This document shows positions 18,846-25,610 of a stretch of 48,727 nucleotides of DNA, one piece after another. This stretch comes from a virus. The translations under genes and the position numbers were made by a program. Location: positions 1 through 48,727 of the IMG/VR virus record IMGVR_UViG_3300032287_002670. One strand, given 5' to 3'. The notes beneath the pieces are model-generated. The model did not search any database, was not told where the DNA came from, and saw nothing but the letters and a program-made list of their open reading frames with translations. Numbering within the stretch: the first letter of the stretch is position 1; every line of letters starts with the position of its first letter.

Positions 18846-19523
18846 ATGGGAGAAGAAAACGAAAACAATCTTAATGGTGGAAATAGCACCGTTCCTTTAT
18901 TTCCAAATATACCTCTTGTATTTGCTAAACTATTAGGTTTTTTGGAAGTTACAGGCTTTGCATCTCAATTAGAAAAAAAAGTCAAAGGAAGAGCGAATGT
19001 AGGATTTGTTGATAGTGCTTTTGAAGCGATGATGAAAGCGGTTGGTTGGCAATCAAGTCAAGCGTGGTGTGCTTATTACGTTAAATTAGTATTGATGCAA
19101 CTATTTTCTTTTGATAAAGAGTGGTTGTCAAAAAATATAGGTGGTAGCGCATTGCAAAATTTAATTAATGTGCAAAACTTAAATAAAAAAGGGGATAAAA
19201 AGTATGTTGCTTTTACAAGTGGAAAATTACAAGTAGGGGACATTTTTTGCGCTAAAAGAACACAAGGAGGACATACAGGAATAATTGTACAAATTTTAGA
19301 CGAAAAAACAAATTATTGCGAAACTATTGAGGGGAATACAGACTCAACAAAAACAGGCGAAGGAGATAAAGTAAAAAAATTAAAAAGATACCTTACGGTA
19401 GGTAAAAAAAGCGGAAGTATGACCATTACAGGTTTTTTCAGAAGAAATTTTACCGAACAAGAGTTAAAGAATATTAGGTATGATGAAACAAAACAAACGT
19501 ATGTTTTTGATGTAAAAAATTAA
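18846..19523 (+). CDS. CHAP/NlpC-like peptidoglycan amidase or peptidase
   Basis: The 225-aa protein shows the CHAP/TIGR02594-type active site: Cys75 in QAWCAYYV, His143 in TQGGHTGII following GDIFCAK, and a polar third position in TIEGNTDS. The family cleaves peptide or amide bonds in peptidoglycan. The N-terminal ~50 residues are unrelated and could be a targeting arm. No signal peptide is present. A second enzyme of this type is in the lysis cassette (27857), so this one is more likely particle-borne, next to a lytic transglycosylase. A 142-base AT-rich gap follows. Confidence 0.8.
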   Translation: MGEENENNLNGGNSTVPLFPNIPLVFAKLLGFLEVTGFASQLEKKVKGRANVGFVDSAFEAMMKAVGWQSSQAWCAYYVKLVLMQLFSFDKEWLSKNIGGSALQNLINVQNLNKKGDKKYVAFTSGKLQVGDIFCAKRTQGGHTGIIVQILDEKTNYCETIEGNTDSTKTGEGDKVKKLKRYLTVGKKSGSMTITGFFRRNFTEQELKNIRYDETKQTYVFDVKN

Positions 19524-19665
19524 AAAATTATTAAAAATATTGTGTAGTATATGGTTTTTTAGAACTATAAGTTACCAATAACATTTAAAATAAAACAAGA
19601 ACAACAACAATAAACTATAATTAATGTTAATTAAAAAAAATATTAACAATTGAATTAATTATTTT

Positions 19666-19932
19666 ATGAAAAAAGAATATGTATTAGGTGGTTTAGCGGT
19701 AGTTGGTGCGATAGCATTAATTATGTATTTAAAACCAAAAGCCAAAAAGAATTCTGACGGATTTTTTGGAGCAAACGGTATGGCGGGAAGAGTAGCGCAA
19801 ACTAAAGATAATTGTGCGTGGTGTAAAACGCCAAGCGGACAAATGTATCACACAGGAGAAGATAGAAACTGTAAAAGCGGAGATAGATGCTCAAGCAGAT
19901 ACGCTTATTATCCAAGCAGTTCTCAAGAATAA
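19666..19932 (+). CDS. Small membrane protein, KKNSxGFF family, Cys-rich tail
   Basis: The 88-aa protein starts MKKEYVLGGLAVVGA, a single membrane span, then KKNSDGFFGANG, then a domain with four Cys (CAWC, DRNC, GDRC). Five other proteins in the window share the span and the NSxGFF motif (19951, 20107, 33255, 33731, 34018). The Cys spacing resembles the protein at 33731. Disulfides in the exposed part are likely. Function unknown. Confidence 0.75.
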   Translation: MKKEYVLGGLAVVGAIALIMYLKPKAKKNSDGFFGANGMAGRVAQTKDNCAWCKTPSGQMYHTGEDRNCKSGDRCSSRYAYYPSSSQE

Positions 19933-19950
19933 TTAATAATTATATTTAAG

Positions 19951-20082
19951 ATGAAAAAAGAGTATATCATAGGAGGTTTAGCAATCGTAGGCGCAATAGC
20001 ATTAATTGCTTATTATAATAAACCAAAGAAAAATTCAGATGGTTTCTTCAACACAACAGGTGGTTGTGGTTGTGGGGCTTAA
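19951..20082 (+). CDS. 43-aa membrane protein, KKNSxGFF family
   Basis: This short gene encodes MKKEYIIGGLAIVGAIALIA, then KPKKNSDGFF and a terminal GGCGCGA. It is essentially the membrane span and motif of its neighbour at 19666 with a minimal Cys-containing tail. Its conservation with five paralogs supports it as a real gene despite its size. Confidence 0.7.
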   Translation: MKKEYIIGGLAIVGAIALIAYYNKPKKNSDGFFNTTGGCGCGA

Positions 20083-20106
20083 TAATCTAATACAAAAATT
20101 AAAAAT

Positions 20107-20328
20107 ATGAAAAAAGAATATATTTTAGGTGGTTTAGCATTATTTGGAGTTATTGCAATTGTTGCTTATTTACAAAAACCAAAGAAAAATTCAGAGGGAT
20201 TTTTTAATTTATTAGGAGGCGATAAAAAAAAATATTATTGTAGAGGCGAAAGAGGTAATGTTTATTTGTCCGATACAAGAGAATGTAAACAAGGCGGAAC
20301 AGTAATCGCAAGTACTTGGGGTTATTAA
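20107..20328 (+). CDS. 73-aa membrane protein, KKNSxGFF family
   Basis: It has the same MKKEYILGGLA span and KPKKNSEGFF motif as the two genes before it, followed by about 35 residues with two Cys (YYCRGERG, RECKQGG). The three genes form a tandem array that arose by duplication, with tails that diverged. Confidence 0.75.
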   Translation: MKKEYILGGLALFGVIAIVAYLQKPKKNSEGFFNLLGGDKKKYYCRGERGNVYLSDTRECKQGGTVIASTWGY

Positions 20329-20338
20329 TTAGGAATTA

Positions 20339-20632
20339 ATGGCTTACAAAATTTTACCATATTCAAAAGCACGGGCAGATATATTGAGAGTTGAAATAAA
20401 ACCCTCAACCAATCCTGTAAAAAAAATTGATGTTTTTAAGAATGGTAAAAAGGTCGCTTCAATAGGGGCTTTGGGTATGAATGATTACCCTACCTATTTG
20501 GAAAAAGAAAAAAAAGGGCGTTTTCCGAAAGGATATGCTAAAGAAAGACGAAAGTTGTACAAGCAAAGACACGAAAAAGACCGTCATAAAACGGGAACAA
20601 ATGGTTGGTATGCGGATAAAATATTGTGGTAA
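20339..20632 (+). CDS. DUF5754-like small basic protein
   Basis: The 97-aa protein is very basic and soluble. It carries the pattern KVASIGALGMNDYPTYL, then AKERRKLYKQRHEKD, then GWYADKILW at the C-terminus. From memory this matches a small family of unknown function (DUF5754) present in giant viruses of eukaryotes and in some bacterial viruses. The invariant Gly-Ala, Asp-Tyr-Pro, Arg-Arg-x-x-Tyr, Arg-His and Leu-Trp positions are all present. A nucleic-acid-binding role is plausible from charge only. The next gene starts directly at the stop. Confidence 0.65.
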   Translation: MAYKILPYSKARADILRVEIKPSTNPVKKIDVFKNGKKVASIGALGMNDYPTYLEKEKKGRFPKGYAKERRKLYKQRHEKDRHKTGTNGWYADKILW

Positions 20633-21256
20633 ATGGCTCTAATATACGAAAATAAAGTACCTGCATCAATCAGGACACCTTTTATAGAAAAGGTTAAATT
20701 AATATCAACAAGAATAGGCGTTGACCCTAATTGGTTAATGGCTATTATGCACTTTGAAAGTGCAGGAACTTTTAGCCCGTCTATTACTAACTCTTTGGGA
20801 TATGTAGGTTTAATTCAGATTGGAGCAAGTGCAAGAAAAACTTTAGGCGTAACTAAAGAGAAATTACAAAAAATGACCGCAGTTGAGCAGTTAGATTATG
20901 TTGAGAAATATTTCAACCTTTACAAAGGAAAATATAAAACATACATTGACACTTATTTTGCAGTATTTTTTCCTTTAGCAATCGGAAAGCCTGATGATTG
21001 GATTATTCAAGGGGGTGGATTAACCGCAAAACAAATATACGATGCAAACCCTGCTTTTAGAAATGTAAAAGACGGAAAATTAAGAGTTTGGGAAGTTAAA
21101 AAAACAATGTTAGAAAAACTACCTAAAGAATGGTTAAATGACGGAAGTTTTAGTTTAGCAGTAAAAGCATACAAAAATTACATTGCATTAGGTATATTAT
21201 CAATTATAGCAGGAATTTCATTATATTATTATTATGGTAGGAGCAGTTCAAAATAG
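20633..21256 (+). CDS. Lytic transglycosylase with C-terminal membrane anchor
   Basis: The 207-aa protein has a lysozyme-like pattern: Glu42 in HFESAGTF and LGYVGLIQIG at about 55-64, the usual glutamate and Gly-Leu-hydrophobic-Gln signature of phage transglycosylases. A C-terminal membrane segment (YIALGILSIIAGISLYYY) fixes it in a membrane, unlike the soluble SLT enzyme at 17932. It overlaps the next gene by 23 bases. A membrane-anchored wall-cutting enzyme would suit local peptidoglycan opening by a virion membrane during genome entry (inference). Confidence 0.75.
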   Translation: MALIYENKVPASIRTPFIEKVKLISTRIGVDPNWLMAIMHFESAGTFSPSITNSLGYVGLIQIGASARKTLGVTKEKLQKMTAVEQLDYVEKYFNLYKGKYKTYIDTYFAVFFPLAIGKPDDWIIQGGGLTAKQIYDANPAFRNVKDGKLRVWEVKKTMLEKLPKEWLNDGSFSLAVKAYKNYIALGILSIIAGISLYYYYGRSSSK

Positions 21257-21428
21257 TCAAACAGGCACAGAAGATGCTGAATTAGACAAAAAAATTAAAA
21301 AAGACGTAAATGCTCAAATGCACCAACATTTGTCAACAGTTTTTGTTGTTGTTGGTATTATTTCTTTTACGTTAGGGGCTATTGTGAATTGGTACACCAT
21401 TCAAAGAATTAAAGGAGGAAAAGCATAA
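21234..21428 (+). CDS. 64-aa single-pass membrane protein
   Basis: It overlaps the end of the transglycosylase gene and its own stop overlaps the next start (TAATG), so the three are coupled. It has a charged N-terminal half with a short helix (DAELDKKIKKDVNAQ), one membrane span (about 36-54) and a basic end (RIKGGKA). Family not recognised. Confidence 0.7.
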   Translation: MVGAVQNSQTGTEDAELDKKIKKDVNAQMHQHLSTVFVVVGIISFTLGAIVNWYTIQRIKGGKA

Positions 21429-21850
21429 TGAAGATATTCGGACAAGTTTTAGATATTGACGGCTTACCTATGGGGTTAGCAAACGTCACTATTGTATCAG
21501 GAGAATTTGCCGATAAAATGGGAGATGAAGCAGATTTGGACGGAAATTTTGTTTTAGAACATAATTCAATTACGCCTGATTCAGAATTTAAAATATCATA
21601 CGTTGGGTACAAGCCTCAATTTTTTAAGGCTAAAGAACTTCAAGGTAAAAAAATAAAATTATTAGACGATAATATTGTTCTTGACGAAGTTGTTATTAAT
21701 ACAGGTAAAAAACCTAAAAACAATAACACGGTAGGAGCAGAATCAAGTAAAAATAAATTTGTTCAGCACTTACAAGACCATAAAGTTATTTACGCAGGAA
21801 TAGGTGCGTTAGCAGGATTGTTTTTAATAGTTAGAGCAGTAAGAAGATAA
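21428..21850 (+). CDS. SusC-type carboxypeptidase-regulatory domain, membrane-anchored
   Basis: Residues 1-95 read as a carboxypeptidase-regulatory-like (CarboxypepD_reg) beta-sandwich: IFGQVLDIDGLPMGLANVTI, then DLDGNF at 36-41, ISYVGYKP at 56-63 and LDEVVI at 85-90. This is the N-terminal domain of Bacteroidota SusC/TonB-dependent receptors, including the LxEVVV-like segment that follows it there. Here it is followed by a linker and a single C-terminal membrane span (about 115-137) instead of a beta-barrel. It was probably captured from the host. In a virus it could serve as an adhesion or spike Ig-like fold; the role is inferred. Confidence 0.75.
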   Translation: MKIFGQVLDIDGLPMGLANVTIVSGEFADKMGDEADLDGNFVLEHNSITPDSEFKISYVGYKPQFFKAKELQGKKIKLLDDNIVLDEVVINTGKKPKNNNTVGAESSKNKFVQHLQDHKVIYAGIGALAGLFLIVRAVRR

Positions 21851-21855
21851 AAATT

Positions 21856-22251
21856 ATGGCAAAATATAAATTTAAAGAAGATTTTATTCAAAATTATCGT
21901 GTCTATGATACTAAAATTGGAACATCGTCTTCTGTTGACCAATCAATAAATTATTACAAAGGAGATGTTGTTGATGGCAGATTTGAGGCAAAACATACTG
22001 AAAGTGGTTGGGAGGGTCAGCAAATGAATTTTGAAGACAGAGTTTTGATTGAAAACCCAATGCAAGGCAAAGGGCTATTTGACGGTAATGGTGCGCCAAG
22101 TATGTTTACAATACCTGCTGATAAATTAGAATTAATTAAAGACGAAAGTTTAATTTCAAATCAATCATTTTTACAAAAACACAAAAACCATTTACTAATT
22201 GCAGGAGCATTGGTAATTGGATATTTAGCATATAAAAAATTTAATAAATAA
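21856..22251 (+). CDS. SH3-like membrane-anchored protein (YKFKEDF type)
   Basis: The 131-aa protein begins YKFKEDF, has a YYKGDVVDG strand pair, then FTIPADKLELI, and ends with one membrane span (about 108-126) and KKFNK. The same order (xFxxDF, KGxVV, FxIPxxxL) recurs in proteins at 34322, 36550 (twice) and partly at 37627 and 39041. The pattern suggests a small beta-barrel such as an SH3-like fold, displayed from a C-terminal anchor. Not assigned to a named family. Confidence 0.7.
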   Translation: MAKYKFKEDFIQNYRVYDTKIGTSSSVDQSINYYKGDVVDGRFEAKHTESGWEGQQMNFEDRVLIENPMQGKGLFDGNGAPSMFTIPADKLELIKDESLISNQSFLQKHKNHLLIAGALVIGYLAYKKFNK

Positions 22252-22257
22252 ATTATT

Positions 22258-22578
22258 ATGGAAACAGAAGTAGCAGTAGCACCCGTAGCACCCGTAGCAG
22301 TAGCACCCGTAGCACCCGCACCCGTTGCACCGTCAGGTGGTGGCGAAGACGTATTTGAAAGTATGGGGTCGCAAAAACCAATGGATTTTAAAAGTTTGCT
22401 TGTATTCGGGCTTTTGATTGCATTTTCAATATATGGAATTACATATTACAGAAAAGCAATTGCTAAATTGAACGAAGAGAAAAAACCAAACGATGATTTC
22501 CTTAATTTGGTAGATGACGTAGAAGAAGTAAAATACAATGTTAAAAAAGCAATGGGTAAAAAATACTCAACAACTTAA
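22258..22578 (+). CDS. Pro-Ala-Val-rich single-pass membrane protein
   Basis: The N-terminal 27 residues are a Val-Ala-Pro repeat encoded by near-identical gtagcaccc units (22267-22330), which should form an extended arm. A membrane span lies in the middle (about 41-60), followed by a charged helical tail. The layout is arm, span, cytoplasmic-type tail. Function unknown. Confidence 0.7.
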   Translation: METEVAVAPVAPVAVAPVAPAPVAPSGGGEDVFESMGSQKPMDFKSLLVFGLLIAFSIYGITYYRKAIAKLNEEKKPNDDFLNLVDDVEEVKYNVKKAMGKKYSTT

Positions 22579-22587
22579 TAGTTAATT

Positions 22588-22929
22588 ATGAAAACAGGAA
22601 CTAAAATAGCCATAGGAGCAATTTCTTTAATTACAGTAGGAACTGCTTTATATTTTTTCGTTTTTAAGAAGAAAAAAACGGTTCAAGACGGAAAGGCAGA
22701 TGCACCCGCAAAAGATGTTATGCTTGAAAAGATAAAATCTATAATGATTGTCCCAACAGAAACTCAAGAATCAAAAGATAAATTTATTGCAGTTTTAAAT
22801 AAAATGTCAGATTCAGAAATTAAAGATACTTATTTTATGTCTATTGCATATAAAGACGGTCAAGAACTTTCAGATGATTTAAAAAAAAGTATGGAAGAAA
22901 TTTCAAAAAAATATAATATTTTTACATAA
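22588..22929 (+). CDS. 113-aa protein with N-terminal membrane anchor
   Basis: One membrane span (about 5-24) and a KKKK stop-transfer are followed by a mostly helical soluble part (DVMLEKIKSIMIVP, KDKFIAVLNKMSDSEI). No Cys or known motif. It belongs to the run of closely spaced small membrane genes. Family not recognised. Confidence 0.7.
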   Translation: MKTGTKIAIGAISLITVGTALYFFVFKKKKTVQDGKADAPAKDVMLEKIKSIMIVPTETQESKDKFIAVLNKMSDSEIKDTYFMSIAYKDGQELSDDLKKSMEEISKKYNIFT

Positions 22930-22935
22930 ATAATT

Positions 22936-23139
22936 ATGGCAAAGGATTCAAATAATGGAGCAGTAGTTTTATTGGTTGTGCCTTTAAGTCTTGCTATCTT
23001 TTCTTATTCAAAAGGTTATAGCATAGGAAAAGGGGCTTTAGTAACCGTATTAGGAAGCGTGGCAGTAGGCGTTATATTAGGCGCAGGTACAGTTGCTTAT
23101 ATGACGTATGATTTAATCAATAAAGATTACACAAAATAA
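22936..23139 (+). CDS. 67-aa membrane protein, two spans
   Basis: Two hydrophobic segments (GAVVLLVVPLSLAIF, and LVTVLGSVAVGVILGAGTVA) are joined by a short SKGYSIGKG turn, giving a hairpin. This topology is common in small virion membrane proteins and also in holins; the clear holin candidate is elsewhere (27640), so a structural role is favoured. Confidence 0.65.
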   Translation: MAKDSNNGAVVLLVVPLSLAIFSYSKGYSIGKGALVTVLGSVAVGVILGAGTVAYMTYDLINKDYTK

Positions 23140-23166
23140 GACCAAGTAAAATAACAACAAATTACT

Positions 23167-23349
23167 ATGGAAAAAAGCAGAGGATTAGGCGATACTGTTG
23201 CAAAAATTACTAAATTTACAGGAATTAAAGCAATTGTAGATTCGGTAACTGAAGATTGCGGTTGCGAAGCAAGACAAGATTGGTTAAACGGCAAAGTGCC
23301 TTATGACGGAAAAAACGTTCAAAGAATATTAAAATTATTTAAAAAATAG
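23167..23349 (+). CDS. 60-aa soluble protein with CGC motif
   Basis: The product reads RGLGDTVAKITKFTGIKAIV, then EDCGCEARQDWLN and VPYDGKNVQ. From memory, similar short proteins with GLGDTI..T..TGIK..DCGC..R...LN are widespread in Bacteroidota viruses, where their role is unknown. The two Cys could bind metal or form a disulfide. It is one of few genes here without a membrane span. Confidence 0.65.
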   Translation: MEKSRGLGDTVAKITKFTGIKAIVDSVTEDCGCEARQDWLNGKVPYDGKNVQRILKLFKK

Positions 23350-23354
23350 AAATT

Positions 23355-23492
23355 ATGGCAAAAGCGGTAAACGGGTATTTCAAAGCAATGTTGGAAGCCA
23401 AAAAAAACAAATCAGCATCATTTACTTACAATGGTAAAACGTATGTAGCATCAAAAACAAAAACAGGTCTAACAGTTTATAAAGCAAAATAA
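23355..23492 (+). CDS. 45-aa basic soluble protein
   Basis: Starts in a good context (aattATG) 5 bases after the previous stop. The product is basic, with an N-terminal helix (AVNGYFKAMLEAKKNK) and a two-strand hairpin (ASFTYNGKTYVAS). The tight fit between neighbours and the composition support it as real. It may bind nucleic acid; nothing more can be said. Confidence 0.6.
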   Translation: MAKAVNGYFKAMLEAKKNKSASFTYNGKTYVASKTKTGLTVYKAK

Positions 23493-23494
23493 TT

Positions 23495-23755
23495 ATGAAC
23501 ACAAGAGATATAATGTTAGTAGGAGCGGGGGTAGTTGTAGGCTATCTTTTAGTTGGATATTTGAACAAATCAAAAGATAGTTCACAAACAACAACAGGCT
23601 CAACAGGTTCGACTCCAACAGTTGACCAAGCGAAAATAGACGCTTGTAACAAACAAGCAGACGACTTTATGATGACTATTAGACCATCAGCAGGTGCAGA
23701 TTTAGGTGCTATTAGAAAAGAGAAGTTTGATGCTTGTATGGCAGGAAAATCTTAA
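23495..23755 (+). CDS. 86-aa N-anchored membrane protein
   Basis: It starts NTRDIMLVGAGVVVGYLLVG, followed by a Ser/Thr-rich linker and a small helical C-terminal part with two Cys (DACNKQADDF, FDACMAGK). The next gene (23766) has the same beginning and ending and is a paralog. The Cys pair could link two helices. Confidence 0.7.
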   Translation: MNTRDIMLVGAGVVVGYLLVGYLNKSKDSSQTTTGSTGSTPTVDQAKIDACNKQADDFMMTIRPSAGADLGAIRKEKFDACMAGKS

Positions 23756-23765
23756 TTAAAATAAA

Positions 23766-24104
23766 ATGAACAAAAGAGATTTAATTTTTGCAGGGGCAGG
23801 TTTTGTACTTGGCTACATTGTTTTTAAAGCAATGAATAGAAAAACTACTATCATAGAAGACATTAATCTTCCTGATACATCAAGCCAAACGTTACCTCCT
23901 GCATCAACAAATGCAACTGCCGAAGCGGGTACAACTAAAATTGAAGAGCCTGAAGTTGTTGAAACTTTAGATACTCCTCAAGTTGTAATATGTAAAGATA
24001 AATGGATTAAATTTGCTGAAACGCAAAAATTTGGTTCTCAAGAACAAATGCAAAACACATACGATAACTTTATGACAAGTTGCGTAGGACAAGGACAAAA
24101 ATAA
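23766..24104 (+). CDS. 112-aa N-anchored membrane protein, paralog of the previous gene
   Basis: It starts NKRDLIFAGAGFVLGYIVF, then a long Pro/Thr/Glu linker, then VVICKDKWIKFAE and a C-terminal FMTSCVGQGQK. Two Cys bracket a short helical region as in 23495, with a longer linker. A tandem duplication is evident. Function unknown. Confidence 0.7.
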   Translation: MNKRDLIFAGAGFVLGYIVFKAMNRKTTIIEDINLPDTSSQTLPPASTNATAEAGTTKIEEPEVVETLDTPQVVICKDKWIKFAETQKFGSQEQMQNTYDNFMTSCVGQGQK

Positions 24105-24108
24105 CACT

Positions 24109-24753
24109 ATGGAGTTTAATGATTTAACATACGGTAATCCAACACACGACCAATTAGGTTTCATTCAAGGAACTTGTTTGGTAGATGACTTGTTTGATAC
24201 ATTTAAAGATGCGGTAGTGCCTAAAAACGACTCGGAATTAGTTAAGGACGAACTTAACGAAGTTGCTGATAGTTTGGCACTAATGTCGCAACCTGAAAAT
24301 CAAAATTATCTTAAAAGGTATTTAGCGTATGATAGAAATTTAATTCAAGCAATATCAAGCATATTTAAGCAGAAAGATATTGAAGTAGAAGAATTGGTTA
24401 CGGAAATTGTAAAAGATATTCAAAATCTAATTTTTAAACTTAAATATCAAATTCAAAGACCAAGACCTTATCAATTAGCACAATATTACAAATTAAAACT
24501 TTTTCCATATAAAAGTTTTTCTGCTCACACACCGTCATATCCGTCAGGACATACGATAGAGGCTATTGTAATATTAAATGTTTTGGGAAATAAATATCCA
24601 ACAGAATATCAGTATTGCAAAGAATTGATAGAAGATATAGCGTATAGCAGAGTTTATTTAGGACATCATTACCCAAGTGATAACGAGGGTGGAAGAGAAA
24701 TAGGAAAAGCAATTTTAAAACACCCTGAATTTACGAAGAAATACGGAATTTAA
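24109..24753 (+). CDS. PAP2-superfamily phosphatase, soluble
   Basis: All three signature motifs of the PAP2/acid phosphatase fold are present: Lys110-x6-Arg117-Pro118 (KLKYQIQRP), PSGH at 145-148 and SR-x5-H-x3-D at 180-191 (SRVYLGHHYPSD). The family removes phosphate from lipids (phosphatidic acid, undecaprenyl-PP) or from small phosphoesters. Unlike lipid-acting members, there is no membrane span or signal peptide in this 214-aa protein. It could act on nucleotides or at a membrane surface. It begins a run of mostly soluble genes (24109-26694) inside a sea of membrane proteins. Confidence 0.85.
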   Translation: MEFNDLTYGNPTHDQLGFIQGTCLVDDLFDTFKDAVVPKNDSELVKDELNEVADSLALMSQPENQNYLKRYLAYDRNLIQAISSIFKQKDIEVEELVTEIVKDIQNLIFKLKYQIQRPRPYQLAQYYKLKLFPYKSFSAHTPSYPSGHTIEAIVILNVLGNKYPTEYQYCKELIEDIAYSRVYLGHHYPSDNEGGREIGKAILKHPEFTKKYGI

Positions 24754-24777
24754 TAACCAAGAACAACTAACAACAAT

Positions 24778-25164
24778 ATGAAACACGAGGAATATGAACT
24801 ACAAAAAACGGTAGCCCGTTACTTATCCTACCAATATCCTGATGTTGATTTTTTATCAGATACGATAGCGTCTGTTAAACTAACTGAAAGACAGGCAGGA
24901 AGAAATAAACTCGTTCAAAAAAACGGCTTTAAATGCCCTGACGTTTTAATCCTTGAACCTCGAAATGGGTTTAGTGGATTATTTATCGAATTAAAAATCG
25001 AAACCCCTTTCAAAAAAGACGGTACAATTAAGGCTTCTCAAAAAGACCACTTAAAATTACAACACGAACAATTGCTTAAACTTACTTCAAAAGGCTATAA
25101 GTCGGAATTTTCGTGGGGCTTTGATATGACTAAACAAATCATTGACGAATACTTAAAGGGATAG
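24778..25164 (+). CDS. VRR-NUC domain nuclease
   Basis: The 128-aa protein matches a stand-alone VRR-NUC (PD-(D/E)xK superfamily) nuclease: N-terminal acidic/Gln helix (EEYELQKTV), Pro-Asp55 in FKCPDVLIL, Glu71-x-Lys73 in LFIELKIE, and Gln98 in HEQLLKL. Members cut branched or structured DNA such as flaps and Holliday junctions and are common in phages. It may resolve replication or recombination intermediates before packaging. It is 3 bases upstream of the DnaA-like gene. Confidence 0.8.
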   Translation: MKHEEYELQKTVARYLSYQYPDVDFLSDTIASVKLTERQAGRNKLVQKNGFKCPDVLILEPRNGFSGLFIELKIETPFKKDGTIKASQKDHLKLQHEQLLKLTSKGYKSEFSWGFDMTKQIIDEYLKG

Positions 25165-25166
25165 TT

Positions 25167-25610
25167 ATGAAAGAGGAAACTAACAACGTGTCTTTAGTGT
25201 TTAAGGAATTAGACAAGACAATCCAAATCATAGGGGCTGATAAGTTAATTGAGATTTTAAAATACTCAAGAAAAAACCCACCTACTTTAAATGAAGAACA
25301 AATTGAACAAGCATTAAAATTAGTTCAACTTGTTTGTGAAGAATTTAATATTACTTTCGATGATATTTTTGATATGAAGCGAAAAAACAATCGAAGAATA
25401 TCAATAGGCGTTTGCGCCTTTGTAATACAAAAAGAACTCAAACTCGATAACTCAAACATATCTTATATTTTGAAAAAACCCGACACTTTAGTATCTTTGT
25501 ACAAACAAGAAATATTGAGATTAAATTCAAACCACCCGTCAGACAGACAGGTATTACAGAAAATTGACAACATTAATGCTAACATAAATAAATTATTTAA
25601 AAATGATTAA
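25167..25610 (+). CDS. DnaA domain IV-like DNA-binding protein
   Basis: The 147-aa helical protein has residues about 48-110 resembling the C-terminal DNA-binding domain of DnaA: VQLVCEEFNITFDDIF, an Arg-Lys-rich segment with RRISIGVCAFVIQ, and SNISYILKKPDTLVSLY where DnaA has its recognition helix and signature. It lacks an AAA+ part. Such stand-alone domains can be replication or transcription factors. The DNA-binding basic loop (KRKNNRR) is present. It overlaps the next gene by 8 bases. The assignment is from pattern and could be another helix-turn-helix family. Confidence 0.5.
   Translation: MKEETNNVSLVFKELDKTIQIIGADKLIEILKYSRKNPPTLNEEQIEQALKLVQLVCEEFNITFDDIFDMKRKNNRRISIGVCAFVIQKELKLDNSNISYILKKPDTLVSLYKQEILRLNSNHPSDRQVLQKIDNINANINKLFKND
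25469..25499 (+). promoter_or_regulatory. Perfect Bacteroidota promoter TTTG-N19-TATCTTTG inside a gene
   Basis: TTTG at 25469-25472 and TATCTTTG at 25492-25499 are separated by exactly 19 bases, the full consensus for the primary sigma factor of Bacteroidota. It lies within the DnaA-like gene, about 100 bases before the 25603 gene. It could start transcription of the 25603-ATPase-lysis unit, which ends at the terminator at 29136. Confidence 0.5.

Noticed and set aside
22936-23139. The two-span 67-aa protein as the holin
   Set aside because: It is far from the endolysin; the 71-aa protein at 27640 is immediately upstream of it and fits better.
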